The notes under the pieces: model-generated
Told to the model about the DNA's origin: nothing
The model's database searches: none
The model's input: the letters and a program-made list of their open reading frames with translations, nothing else
Shown here: one piece after another, positions 45,933 to 55,279 of the stretch
Numbering within the stretch: position 1 is the stretch's first letter
Layout of the letters: the number at the start of each line of letters is the position of its first letter
Made by a program: the position numbers and the translations under genes
Source of the DNA: Prevotella sp.
Lineage (GTDB): Bacteria > Bacteroidota > Bacteroidia > Bacteroidales > Bacteroidaceae
Reading direction: 5' to 3'
Length of the DNA: 64,000 nt
Assembly: GCA_016291495.1 (NCBI GenBank)
Contig: JAEEXI010000001.1
Span: forward strand, 62,001-126,000

Positions 45933-47090
45933 ATGAGCGCATTAAGAAATTATCTCAATAAGATCAAGCCCAACTTCGAGCCCGAAGGTAAGCTGCACGC
46001 TTTCCGTAGCCTCTTCGACGGATTTGAGACGTTCCTCTATGTGCCGAATACCACGGCAAAGACGGGCGTGAACATCCACGATGCGATAGACTCGAAGCGT
46101 ATTATGAGTATGGTTGTGATTGCTCTGATGCCTGCCATGCTGTTTGGTATGTATAACATTGGCTATCAGAACTATCTGGCTGCAGGAACGCTGGCAAGTG
46201 CCTCTTTCTTGGAGGTGTTCTTCTTTGGTTTCCTCGCAGTACTGCCTAAGATTCTCGTTTCCTATATCGTCGGTCTGGGTATCGAGTTTGCCTGGGCCCA
46301 GTGGAAAGGTGAGGAAATTCAGGAGGGTTACCTCGTTTCAGGTATCCTCATTCCGTTGATTGTTCCTATTGGCTGTCCGTTGTGGATGCTGGCCCTGGCT
46401 TGTGCCTTCTCGGTGATCTTCTGTAAGGAGATTTTTGGCGGTACGGGTATGAACCTGTTCAATCCTGCCATCGCAGCCCGTATGTTCCTGTTCTTCGCCT
46501 ATCCGTCGAAGATGACAGGTGACACCGTCTGGGTGGCTCAGGACTCTATCTTCGGGTTGGGTAACACATTGCCTGATACTTTCACGGCAGCTACTCCGTT
46601 GGGACAGATAGGGCAGGGCATAGACCCCAGCGCTTCTATCTGCGACATGATTTGTGGTTTTATTCCCGGCTCTATCGGTGAGACGTCGGTTATCGCCATT
46701 GCCATTGGTGCCGTCATCCTGTTGTGGACGGGCATCGCCTCTTGGCGTACCATGCTGAGTGTGTTCGTAGGCGGTGCTGCCTTGGCATTGTTGTTCGAGC
46801 AGACGGGTCAGTCGATGGTTTGGTGGCACCACTTCGTATTGGGTGGCTTTGCCTTCGGTGCCGTATTCATGGCTACCGACCCTGTGACCTCTTGCCGTAC
46901 CACTACAGGACAGTATATCTACGGTTTCCTGATTGGTGCGATGGCCATCATCATCCGTGTGATGAATGCCGGTTATCCGGAGGGTATGATGCTTGCCATC
47001 TTCTTTGGTAATATGTGTGCTCCGATGATCGACCATTTCGTTGTGGAGCGTAATATTAACAAGCGCTTAAAGAGAGGAGGTAAAAAATGA
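45933..47090 (+). CDS. nqrB: Na+-NQR subunit B
   Basis: 385 aa multi-helix membrane subunit. The covalent FMN is expected on Thr221 in FTAATPLG, matching the S/T-G/A-A-T pattern. GGTGMNLFNPAIAARMFLFFAYP and DPVTSCRTTTGQYIYG are typical. It overlaps the nqrC start by 4 bp (ATGA), so the two are translationally coupled even though the nqrC N-terminus is abnormal. Confidence 0.96.
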   Translation: MSALRNYLNKIKPNFEPEGKLHAFRSLFDGFETFLYVPNTTAKTGVNIHDAIDSKRIMSMVVIALMPAMLFGMYNIGYQNYLAAGTLASASFLEVFFFGFLAVLPKILVSYIVGLGIEFAWAQWKGEEIQEGYLVSGILIPLIVPIGCPLWMLALACAFSVIFCKEIFGGTGMNLFNPAIAARMFLFFAYPSKMTGDTVWVAQDSIFGLGNTLPDTFTAATPLGQIGQGIDPSASICDMICGFIPGSIGETSVIAIAIGAVILLWTGIASWRTMLSVFVGGAALALLFEQTGQSMVWWHHFVLGGFAFGAVFMATDPVTSCRTTTGQYIYGFLIGAMAIIIRVMNAGYPEGMMLAIFFGNMCAPMIDHFVVERNINKRLKRGGKK

Positions 47091-48001
47091 AAAATCAATT
47101 TGTAACTGGTTTATTAGCATTTCTCTTCGGAGGTATTGGCTTACATAAATTCTATTTAGGTAGAGTAGGTCAAGGATTGCTGTATTTGCTGTTTTGTTGG
47201 ACAGGAATTCCTTCAATAATTGGTTTTATAGAAGGTATTCTGATCTGGAAGAAATCTGAGCAGGAATTTCAAGATTATTTGTTAAACAAGCCAAGTGAGG
47301 GTGGTTCAACATTTAATACAAACAGCAACGCGTACATTATTATATATAGCGCGATACTCGTGGTCATCGTGGCCTTCCTGCTGGCTTTCGTCTATCAGGC
47401 TTTGAAGCCCATGCAGGATGCTAACGTGGCACTCGATGTGAAGAAACAGATTCTCTATTCACTCAATATCCGCGACCTGGATGGTGCTGCAGCTGAGGCC
47501 AAGTACAAGGAGGTCGTGAAGGAAGAAGGCGAGAAGGATGGTCAGAAGTACTATCTCTGCGAGATTGACGGTGAGGATATCCTCGTGGTTGCCCTGAAAG
47601 GTATGGGACTCTGGGGCGGTATCAGTGGTTATATCTCCATTCATGGTGATGAGACACCTACTGTCTATGGTGCTTACTTCAACCATGAGAGTGAGACTGC
47701 TGGTTTGGGAGCTGAGATCAAAGACTCTCAGGCTTGGCAGGAGAAGTTCATCGGTAAGAAGGTCTTTGTCGATGGTACTCAGGATGTAGCTCTCTCTGTA
47801 GTGAAGAAAGTGGAGGACCCCGCGACGCAGGTTGACTGCGTGACAGGTGCTACGCTGACCTCTAATGGTGTGAACGATATGATTAAGGCTGGTTTGAAGG
47901 ATGCAGGTAAGAATGCCGTCGAACTCTTCTTGAAGATGCAGTGCACGAAGGATGAACCTGCTGATACGACAGCTGTAGAACCTAAAGCAGAGGAGGAATA
48001 A
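47087..48001 (+). CDS. nqrC: Na+-NQR subunit C with an N-terminal TM2 domain
   Basis: 304 aa, longer than the usual about 225-260. Residues 1-75 form a TM2 domain: FLFGGIGLHKFYLGRVGQG, a second helix LLYLLFCWTGIPSIIGFIEG, and a charged end. From about Asn77 the normal NqrC begins (NTNSNAYIIIYSAILVVIV). FMN-binding Thr256 is in CVTGATLTSNGV. The extra DNA is AT-rich: 47101-47280 is about 34% G+C by hand count against about 45-52% in neighbouring lines, suggesting recent acquisition. The ATGA overlap with nqrB is kept. Two added helices leave the topology of the periplasmic FMN domain unchanged. Confidence 0.93.
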   Translation: MKNQFVTGLLAFLFGGIGLHKFYLGRVGQGLLYLLFCWTGIPSIIGFIEGILIWKKSEQEFQDYLLNKPSEGGSTFNTNSNAYIIIYSAILVVIVAFLLAFVYQALKPMQDANVALDVKKQILYSLNIRDLDGAAAEAKYKEVVKEEGEKDGQKYYLCEIDGEDILVVALKGMGLWGGISGYISIHGDETPTVYGAYFNHESETAGLGAEIKDSQAWQEKFIGKKVFVDGTQDVALSVVKKVEDPATQVDCVTGATLTSNGVNDMIKAGLKDAGKNAVELFLKMQCTKDEPADTTAVEPKAEEE

Positions 48002-48004
48002 ACT

Positions 48005-48628
48005 ATGGCATTATTCAGTAAACAAAATAAGGAGGTTTTCACTAATCCGTTGAACCTCGACCATCCTATTCTCGGACAGGTACTTGGTATCTGCTCGGCA
48101 CTGGCCGTCACTTCACAGTTGAAGCCGGCCATCGTGATGGGACTCGCTGTGACGGTCATCACCGCCTTTGCGAATGTGATCATCTCAATCATCCGCAACA
48201 CCATTCCTAACCGCATCCGTATTGTGGTTCAGCTGGTCGTTGTGGCTGCTCTCGTAACCATCGTTTCTCAGATTCTGAAGGCTTTCGCCTATGACGTGAG
48301 TGTTCAGCTGAGCGTGTATGTAGGTCTGATTATCACCAACTGTATCCTGATGGGTCGCCTCGAGGCTTTCGCCATGCAGAACAAACCTTGGCCCTCGTTC
48401 CTCGACGGTGTGGGTAACGGTCTCGGTTACGCTATGATTCTGGTCATCGTCGGTGCCGTCCGTGAGTTCTTCGGACGTGGTTCGCTGCTGGGTTTCCAGA
48501 TTCTGCCGGACAGCTTCTATGACTTCGGCTATGTGAACAACGGTATGATGACGATGCCTGCTATGGCATTGATTCTCGTGGGTTGTGTGATTTGGGTTCA
48601 TCGTGCTTACTTTTATAAGGAGAAATAA
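48005..48628 (+). CDS. nqrD: Na+-NQR subunit D
   Basis: 207 aa, about six helices. Family features: NPLNLDHPILGQVLGICSALAVT near the N-terminus, ITNCILMGRLEAFAM (with a conserved Cys of the intramembrane iron site) and NGLGYAMILVIVGAVREFFGRGSLLG. It pairs with NqrE to form the Na+ path. 3 bp after nqrC. Confidence 0.96.
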   Translation: MALFSKQNKEVFTNPLNLDHPILGQVLGICSALAVTSQLKPAIVMGLAVTVITAFANVIISIIRNTIPNRIRIVVQLVVVAALVTIVSQILKAFAYDVSVQLSVYVGLIITNCILMGRLEAFAMQNKPWPSFLDGVGNGLGYAMILVIVGAVREFFGRGSLLGFQILPDSFYDFGYVNNGMMTMPAMALILVGCVIWVHRAYFYKEK

Positions 48629-48631
48629 GTT

Positions 48632-49258
48632 ATGGAACACGCAATAAGTTTATTATTCCGGTCGATATTCGTCGACAATATGATCTTCGCTTTCTTCCTT
48701 GGCATGTGTTCCTACCTTGCCGTGTCGAAGACCGTGAAGACTTCACTGGGACTCGGATGTGCCGTGACCTTCGTGCTCACCGTCACTGTTCCCGTCAATT
48801 ATCTGTTGCAGACCAAGGTGTTAGGTCCTAATTGTCTCGCTGAGGGTGTTGATTTGAGTTATCTGTCGTTCATTCTCTTCATTGCTGTCATCGCCGGTAT
48901 GGTGCAGCTGGTGGAGATGACGGTAGAGAAATACTCTCCATCGCTTTATGCCGCACTGGGTATCTTCCTGCCGTTGATTGCCGTTAACTGTGCCATCATG
49001 GGTGCATCGCTGTTCATGCAGCAGCGCATTCTTATGGAGCCGGACAATTCTCAGGCCATCACCAGCGTGTGGGATGCCATCGTCTATGGCTTCGGCTCTG
49101 GTATCGGTTGGACCTTGGCGATTGTCGCCCTTGGTGCTATTCGTGAGAAGATGCAGTATTCTGATGTGCCCAAACCCTTGCAGGGTCTCGGCATCGTGTT
49201 TATCACCGTGGGACTCATGGCGATGGCTATGATGTGTTTCAGCGGACTTAATATCTGA
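48632..49258 (+). CDS. nqrE: Na+-NQR subunit E
   Basis: 208 aa, about six helices, homologous to and inverted relative to Nqr[23 protein letters not shown] and [13 protein letters not shown] each carry a conserved Cys of the intramembrane iron centre. 3 bp after nqrD, 6 bp before nqrF. Confidence 0.96.
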   Translation: MEHAISLLFRSIFVDNMIFAFFLGMCSYLAVSKTVKTSLGLGCAVTFVLTVTVPVNYLLQTKVLGPNCLAEGVDLSYLSFILFIAVIAGMVQLVEMTVEKYSPSLYAALGIFLPLIAVNCAIMGASLFMQQRILMEPDNSQAITSVWDAIVYGFGSGIGWTLAIVALGAIREKMQYSDVPKPLQGLGIVFITVGLMAMAMMCFSGLNI

Positions 49259-49264
49259 TGAATT

Positions 49265-50533
49265 ATGGGACAGTTTATAGCATATAGCATAGGAGTATTC
49301 CTGATTCTGATACTCCTGTTGGTCATCATCCTGCTGGTTGCGAAGAAGTATCTCTCGCCCAGCGGTAATGTGAATATTGAGATTAACGGCGACCGTACCA
49401 TCTCGGTAGCTCAGGGTAACTCGCTGATGTCTACGCTCAACGAGAACGGAGTCTTCCTTCCTTCAGCCTGCGGTGGTAAGGCCAGTTGTGGTCAGTGTAA
49501 GGTACAGGTCCTGGAGGGTGGGGGCGAGATTCTCGACTCTGAGAAGCCCCACTTCAGTCGTAAGGAGATCAAGGCTGGCTGGCGATTGGGTTGCCAGTGC
49601 AAGGTGAAGGGCGACCTGAAGATTCATGTCGATGAGTCTATCTTGGGTGTCAAGGAGTACGAGTGTACCGTTATCAGCAATAAGAATGTGGCTACGTTCA
49701 TCAAGGAGTTCAAGGTACAACTGCCTGCTGGCGAGCACATGGACTTCCTGCCTGGCTCTTACGCCCAGATTAAGATTCCTGCCTTCGATTGCATCGACTA
49801 CGACAAGGACTTCGATAAGTCGTTGATTGGTGACGAGTATCTGCCCTCATGGGAGAAGTTCGGACTCTTCCCTTTGAAGTGTAAGAACCCTGAGCCCACT
49901 ATCCGTGCTTATTCGATGGCGAACTATCCTGCCGAGGGCGATGTCTTTATGCTGACGGTACGTATCGCTACGCCACCGTTCAAGGCTGACAAGAGCGGCT
50001 TCATGGAGGTGAACCCAGGTATCGCTTCGTCGTATATCTTCTCGCTGAAGCCAGGCGACAAGGTGATTATGTCGGGTCCTTTCGGCGACTTCCACCCACA
50101 CTTCGACTCTAAGAAGGAGATGATATGGGTCGGTGGTGGTGCCGGTATGGCTCCGCTGCGTGCTCAGATCATGCACATGACGAAGACGCTGAAGACGACC
50201 GATCGCGAGATGCACTACTTCTATGGTGCCCGTGCGTTGAACGAGGTGTTCTATCTCGAGGACTTCCTCGGCTTGGAGAAGGAGTTCCCCAACTTCCACT
50301 TCCATCTGGCTCTCGACCGTCCCGACCCTGCAGCCGATGCCGCTGGCGTGAAATATACCCCGGGCTTCGTTCATCAGGTGATGTTGAATACCTATCTGAA
50401 GGACCACGAGGCTCCCGAGGATATCGAGTACTACATGTGCGGTCCTGGCCCGATGTCGAAGGCTGTCGTCTCGATGCTCGACAGTCTGGGTGTAGAGCCT
50501 GAGTCGATTATGTACGATAACTTCGGAGGTTAA
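49265..50533 (+). CDS. nqrF: Na+-NQR subunit F (NADH-oxidising, 2Fe-2S/FAD)
   Basis: 422 aa. One N-terminal helix (about 5-25), a plant-type ferredoxin domain with SACGGKASCGQCKV...GCQCKV (four cysteine ligands), then FAD-binding RAYSMANYP and NADH-binding domains (GGGAGMAPLRAQI, YYMCGPGPMSKAV). It takes electrons from NADH and passes them to NqrD/E and the FMNs. Last gene of the operon; a hairpin terminator follows. Confidence 0.97.
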   Translation: MGQFIAYSIGVFLILILLLVIILLVAKKYLSPSGNVNIEINGDRTISVAQGNSLMSTLNENGVFLPSACGGKASCGQCKVQVLEGGGEILDSEKPHFSRKEIKAGWRLGCQCKVKGDLKIHVDESILGVKEYECTVISNKNVATFIKEFKVQLPAGEHMDFLPGSYAQIKIPAFDCIDYDKDFDKSLIGDEYLPSWEKFGLFPLKCKNPEPTIRAYSMANYPAEGDVFMLTVRIATPPFKADKSGFMEVNPGIASSYIFSLKPGDKVIMSGPFGDFHPHFDSKKEMIWVGGGAGMAPLRAQIMHMTKTLKTTDREMHYFYGARALNEVFYLEDFLGLEKEFPNFHFHLALDRPDPAADAAGVKYTPGFVHQVMLNTYLKDHEAPEDIEYYMCGPGPMSKAVVSMLDSLGVEPESIMYDNFGG

Positions 50534-50560
50534 GTTTTTCCTATTTTGAGGTATAATGTA

Positions 50561-50592
50561 GGCGTGTGGAAGAAACTCCACGCGCCTTTTTT
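50561..50592 (+). terminator. nqr operon terminator
   Basis: GGCG-t-GTGGA (50561-50570) pairs with TCCAC-g-CGCC (50577-50586), then TTTTTT. Confidence 0.9.
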
Positions 50593-50611
50593 GCGAAAAT
50601 AAAGAATTTTC

Positions 50612-50643
50612 TTTGGTGGTTTCATCAAAAAGTTTTAACTTTG
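50612..50643 (+). promoter_or_regulatory. Promoter of the 340-aa secreted protein
   Basis: TTTGG (50612-50616), 19-bp spacer, TAACTTTG (50636-50643), 39 bp before the ATG. Confidence 0.88.
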
Positions 50644-50682
50644 TCCCGGAATATATACTTAACAAACAAAACTAAAACGCTT

Positions 50683-51705
50683 ATGAAAAAGATTTTTACT
50701 CTAATCTGCATGGCTTTCGTTGCCATGAGTGTGAATGCACAAGAGATTTGGGATGTTTCCTCTATCCTCACTAAGTCTGATCCTGCAGGAAAGTATAATG
50801 GTTTCCAGGATGGTGCTATTACATCAGTAGATAATGCAAATGTCAACTACAAACAGGCAGGAACACAAGACTCTCCCTTAGCCGAAGGAACAACAGATGC
50901 TGAGGCTTATGCTGCTGCAACCTCTATAACACTGAAAGATTATGTGATTGAAGGAAGTACAACAAATTGCACGATGAAAATCGTTTCTACTCCGAATCAC
51001 AACGAGAATACCTCAGCTGCTACGGCTTTTTCTATTAATGATAAGACAGGAGAAAACAATGCATTGTCTACAGATGACTGCCAGCCGCCGTTCAATGTGT
51101 ATATCTCTCCGAAAGGAAATCCGACCCTTACATATTTTGGATACTGGTTTATAGGTTCAAATGGAGCTAGTTTTAAGTGTAATCCCGGTGAACCTTATAA
51201 CACGCCTTATACTGCAGAGAGCACTACGGCACCTAGTAAGGGTGCTTATACAGAAATCACTGTTAAAACTGCGGGCGATTTGAGAATAGGTGTTCGTATA
51301 CCAAAAACTGGTAAAAACAGAAAGGTGTTCTTTGTTAAGAAGTCGGACGGTACGAAATTGGCGATAGACAAGTATAGTGCATCTGGTTTTGATAATAATA
51401 ACACCTTGGAGTTCAAAACATATACAACAACAGCAGATTATATTGTTGCACCAGAAGTAAATAACCAGTTCCTTGGTTATATTGATGTTACACTTCCTGC
51501 TAATGAGACATATATTATGTTCTCTCCTGATACTCAGATTGGTATCTATGGTTTCTATTTTGCACCAAGCGGTGGTTCTGGCATCAGCAATGTGAAGGCT
51601 TCAGAGAATGTTGAAGCTCCTGTATTCAACCTCGCAGGTCAAAAGGTTTCCAAAGATGCTAAGGGTGTCCTGATCCAGAAAGGTAAGAAATTTGTGAATA
51701 AGTAA
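50683..51705 (+). CDS. Secreted protein with a sorting-like C-terminal tail, unknown function
   Basis: 340 aa from ATG 50683 (an earlier in-frame ATG at 50566 lies inside the nqrF terminator). Signal peptide MKKIFTLICMAFVAMSVNA, then about 270 residues of beta-rich sequence with the look of a carbohydrate-binding or jelly-roll module (YGFYFAPSG near the end). The C-terminus FNLAGQKVSKDAKGVLIQKGKKFV matches the tail of the C10 protease, in line with outer-membrane secretion by type IX or a related system. It has its own promoter and terminator. Its position before the pectinase gene suggests a related substrate, without proof. Confidence 0.82.
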   Translation: MKKIFTLICMAFVAMSVNAQEIWDVSSILTKSDPAGKYNGFQDGAITSVDNANVNYKQAGTQDSPLAEGTTDAEAYAAATSITLKDYVIEGSTTNCTMKIVSTPNHNENTSAATAFSINDKTGENNALSTDDCQPPFNVYISPKGNPTLTYFGYWFIGSNGASFKCNPGEPYNTPYTAESTTAPSKGAYTEITVKTAGDLRIGVRIPKTGKNRKVFFVKKSDGTKLAIDKYSASGFDNNNTLEFKTYTTTADYIVAPEVNNQFLGYIDVTLPANETYIMFSPDTQIGIYGFYFAPSGGSGISNVKASENVEAPVFNLAGQKVSKDAKGVLIQKGKKFVNK

Positions 51706-51726
51706 TCCTTTCATACAGAGTTATAA

Positions 51727-51755
51727 AAGCGGAACAATGTCGTTCCGCTTTTTTT
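51727..51755 (+). terminator. Terminator before the pectinase gene
   Basis: AAGCGGAAC (51727-51735) pairs with GTTCCGCTT (51742-51750), followed by a T-run. Confidence 0.92.
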
Positions 51756-51765
51756 ATTCTGAATA

Positions 51766-51797
51766 TTTGGCTATGTGGAAGAAATCATATAACTTTG
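51766..51797 (+). promoter_or_regulatory. Promoter of the pectinase gene
   Basis: TTTGG (51766-51770), 19-bp spacer, TAACTTTG (51790-51797), 27 bp before the ATG. Confidence 0.88.
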
Positions 51798-51823
51798 CAC
51801 AAAATATGTAAACTACTAAAGCA

Positions 51824-54800
51824 ATGAATATGAAGAAACAATTCTTATTATTAATGGTTGTACTGTTGACTGGTATGGTGGCTATAGCATGGGCAACATT
51901 GCCGGGAATACAGGCATTTACTTATTATGACGCTACTATTGTGATAAGTCCTGATGGCGCAGGTACTGTAAATCCGATGTCTGCTCATAAGTTGAGTGGT
52001 ACATCTGCGACTTTTACTGCGACAGCTAATGCAGGATATTCGTTTGAAGGCTGGTATGATGGTGAGACGTTATTGTCTACCAATAATCCGTATTCTCATA
52101 CGATGACTGCTAACATCACCATCACAGCCAAGTTCAAGGCAGAGGCTTCCCATACCGTATTAGGCTTCATCAAGACAGGCTGTGAGGGCATGGGAACGGT
52201 GACAGTCAGTCCTGAAGGAACGGCAGTAGAAGGCGGTTATAAATACAATCACGGTACTTCTGTGACGGTAACGGCTGTGTCCAATAAGGGACATCAGTTT
52301 GTCAACTGGGTAAATGCTGCCGGCACGACGCTGTCAACTAACGCTACCTATAGCTTTACGGTAGACCAGGACAATATGAGCGTCTATGCAGTTTTTGAGA
52401 AGATACCTAATTACAATCCTGACCTTATCAGTTTCCCAGGTGCTGAAGGCTATGGACGCTTCACGACGGGTGGTCGAATGGTGGACGGACGTGGTGCAAA
52501 GGTGTATTACGTGACCCGTCTGGACGATACTGGCGAGGAAGGCACCTTCCGCTGGGCTGCAACGACAGGCGACGACACACCACGAACCATTCTCTTTAAG
52601 GTGAGTGGCACCATCTATCTGACCTCGCGCTTCTCAGTGAAACCCAATACCACCATCGCTGGTCAGACGGCTCCTGGTGGAGGTATCTGTCTGGCAGGCT
52701 ATCAGCTGAAGCTACAGTCGAACACTATCGTTCGCCACATCCGTTTCCGCGCAGGCGATCTGCCTAGCAAGAGTATGTCGATGCTTGACGTGGAGAATGT
52801 AAAGAACATCGTTCTTGACCATTGCACATTCGCATGGTCGATGGAGGAGAATCTGACGATGTACGACTGCGACTATACCACCGTCCAGTGGTGTATCTTC
52901 TCGGAGGGTCTCTATGATTCGCGCAACTCGAAGGGTGCTCGTGCCTACGCAGCCCAGTGGGGTGGTGAGCATGGTACGATGCACCACTGCCTTATCTCCA
53001 ACTGTAACAACCGTACACCACGTTTCAATGGTGTGCGTGCCAGCACCAACGACCGTCATGTAGATAATGAGTTCGTCAACAACGTCATTTTCAACTGGGG
53101 TAAGCCCAACAGCCTCTATGGTGGCGAGAACGATAAGAGTTGCAACGGATACAACCGTACCTATATGATTAATAACTACTTCCGTCCTGGTCCAACGACA
53201 AGGAACAATACCTCTAGTAGTCGCTACTTTGTGGGTGCCTCCAACAGTAATGGCGTAGGTCAGTGGCTGCTCAAGGGCAATAAGTTTGAGACGGGCAGCA
53301 AGTGGGCGCCTTCCACCAACATTTGGAAAGATGAGGTGCTGGAGAAGGTGAATGCCGACAATCTGCATGGCTTCATCAATAATAGTTCTGAGCGTGCCGT
53401 AAATCTGGAGAGTGTTGGGCAGTCGCAGGGTACCTACGACACCTACATCCTTCAAGAGCCGGTAGAGTGGAGCGGACTGACATACGAGTCTGCCGATGAG
53501 GCCTATGAGAAGGTGGTGACGCAGGCTGGTGCTTCGCTGCCTCGTTACGATGAGGTGGATGCCCGTATTCTGGCAGAGGCCGCTGGTACGATAGATCCGC
53601 AGTTTGCAGGCCATACGGAGAGTGGCGGTCTCTCGCGTGGTATGGGTATCATCAATTCACCGAAGGATATCACACTGAACGACCACGACGTGTTTGCTGC
53701 CCTCTACGAAGGTGATGACGAGAAGGACAATAAGGAGATCGACGTCACTTGCTATCCTCGTTTGCAACCCGTACCTGAGGATTTTGCCACTCAAGTAGTG
53801 GATACCGACGGCGACGGTCTGCCCGACGCCTATGAGACGGAGGTAGGACTGAACCCCAATGATGCCACTGACGGTATGAAACTCTCGACCAGTGGCTACT
53901 CTAACCTGGAGGTCTTCCTGAATGGTGTGGCTGACCGTACTATCGATGTCAAGAAATATACTCAACACCAGTCTTCAGAACCGGGAATGACTACGGTTAA
54001 TGCAACGGTCGGTGCCGGTGAGACCTATACCACGATTCAGGCAGCTATTGATGCTGCACCTGGTGACGCTACACCTTATTATATATTTGTCAAGGACGGC
54101 GAGTATGTTGGGCATGTACAAATCAACAGGGCCAATACGCACCTCATCGGGCAGAGCCGTGAGAAGACTATTATCTCGTGGAATAAACTGCACAACGAGG
54201 ACGGTGGTAATGTGGACAAGAATGCTACGGTGAATGTGACAGCCAATGATGTCTCATTCGATAATCTCACCATTCGCAATACCCGTATCAATGAAGGTCA
54301 GGCACTGGCTCTCTATACCAAGGCCGACCGCATTACGATAACCAATTGTAATCTGGAAGGCTATCAGGACACTTACCGCACCGGTAAGGACGGTCAGCGT
54401 CATCTGATTCGCAACTCGAAGATTGCCGGACGTACCGACTTTATCTATGGTGGCGGTGAGGTGTTCTTCGATGCCTGCGAACTGAATATTGTGGAGACAG
54501 GTGGCTATATCATTGCTCCGACACATATCACCTCAAAGTATGGCTATGTATTCAGCAATTGTACTATTGCGCCAAAGTCTTCCGGTATGACCACCTATCT
54601 GGGTCGTCCGTGGGGTGAGGCTAATGATCATCCTCAGGCATCGTTCATCAATACCAAGCTGGCAAGTGGTGTGAGCATCTATCCTGCAGGATGGATTGAT
54701 ATGGCCAGTCTGCCCAAGCGTTTTGCTGAGTATAATACCACAGATGCTTCAGGTAATGAGGTTGACCTCTCACAACGTAAGACTTCCTTCAAGAATGAGA

Positions 54801-55279
54801 ATAATGTAACAGGAACCAATGTCCCTGTACTTAGTAAGGTGGAGACCAATAGTTATAAACTGGACTATATGTTGCGTGGTACTGACAGTTGGGATGCCGA
54901 CTGGCAGGCATTTATCCTTCCAGCTCCTAAAGTGACAAAGAACGAAGGTAAACTGTACTGGAACGATGAGACGGGTTATGCCAAGAGCTTCCTGGTCATC
55001 AAGGATGGTGTGGCTACTATCACCACCGACACTAGTTGCGACTATGCCGAAAATATCACGGTACAGAGTATCACTAGTTATGGAGTGACGGGTGAGATTG
55101 CCAAGGCTTCTGAGGCAACAGGTATCCATGGAGTTATTAACAGCCAACAGACAATAACCAAACGTGAGTACTTTACACTTGATGGTCGTCAGATGTCACG
55201 TATCCAGCACGGTGTGAATATTATTCGTGAGACACTTTCTGACGGTACTTCCCGTACCGTGAAGGTGGTTGCGAAATAA
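51824..55279 (+). CDS. Bifunctional pectate lyase / pectin methylesterase, secreted
   Basis: 1151 aa. Signal peptide (about 1-25). Two bacterial-repeat (InlB-B-like) modules (about 38-105 and 110-190, GYSFEGWYDG and GHQFVNWVNA). A PL1-like lyase (about 200-650): FPGAEGYGRFTTGG, YYVTRLDDTGEEGTFRWA, NTTIAGQTAPGGG, IVRHIRFRAGD, VLDHCTFAWS. A Ca-binding DTDGDGLPDAYE linker (about 665). A CE8 pectin methylesterase (about 720-1010): GYQDTYR and GRTDFIYGGG supply both catalytic Asp, and YLGRPWGE the Arg. The C-terminus (YFTLDGRQMSR...) resembles a sorting tail. The esterase would unmask homogalacturonan for the lyase. The stop abuts that of otnK. Confidence 0.92.
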   Translation: MNMKKQFLLLMVVLLTGMVAIAWATLPGIQAFTYYDATIVISPDGAGTVNPMSAHKLSGTSATFTATANAGYSFEGWYDGETLLSTNNPYSHTMTANITITAKFKAEASHTVLGFIKTGCEGMGTVTVSPEGTAVEGGYKYNHGTSVTVTAVSNKGHQFVNWVNAAGTTLSTNATYSFTVDQDNMSVYAVFEKIPNYNPDLISFPGAEGYGRFTTGGRMVDGRGAKVYYVTRLDDTGEEGTFRWAATTGDDTPRTILFKVSGTIYLTSRFSVKPNTTIAGQTAPGGGICLAGYQLKLQSNTIVRHIRFRAGDLPSKSMSMLDVENVKNIVLDHCTFAWSMEENLTMYDCDYTTVQWCIFSEGLYDSRNSKGARAYAAQWGGEHGTMHHCLISNCNNRTPRFNGVRASTNDRHVDNEFVNNVIFNWGKPNSLYGGENDKSCNGYNRTYMINNYFRPGPTTRNNTSSSRYFVGASNSNGVGQWLLKGNKFETGSKWAPSTNIWKDEVLEKVNADNLHGFINNSSERAVNLESVGQSQGTYDTYILQEPVEWSGLTYESADEAYEKVVTQAGASLPRYDEVDARILAEAAGTIDPQFAGHTESGGLSRGMGIINSPKDITLNDHDVFAALYEGDDEKDNKEIDVTCYPRLQPVPEDFATQVVDTDGDGLPDAYETEVGLNPNDATDGMKLSTSGYSNLEVFLNGVADRTIDVKKYTQHQSSEPGMTTVNATVGAGETYTTIQAAIDAAPGDATPYYIFVKDGEYVGHVQINRANTHLIGQSREKTIISWNKLHNEDGGNVDKNATVNVTANDVSFDNLTIRNTRINEGQALALYTKADRITITNCNLEGYQDTYRTGKDGQRHLIRNSKIAGRTDFIYGGGEVFFDACELNIVETGGYIIAPTHITSKYGYVFSNCTIAPKSSGMTTYLGRPWGEANDHPQASFINTKLASGVSIYPAGWIDMASLPKRFAEYNTTDASGNEVDLSQRKTSFKNENNVTGTNVPVLSKVETNSYKLDYMLRGTDSWDADWQAFILPAPKVTKNEGKLYWNDETGYAKSFLVIKDGVATITTDTSCDYAENITVQSITSYGVTGEIAKASEATGIHGVINSQQTITKREYFTLDGRQMSRIQHGVNIIRETLSDGTSRTVKVVAK

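Noticed and set aside
50566..50682. Longer N-terminus for the 340-aa secreted protein
   Set aside because: It would begin within the nqrF terminator and before the promoter, and would bury the signal peptide.
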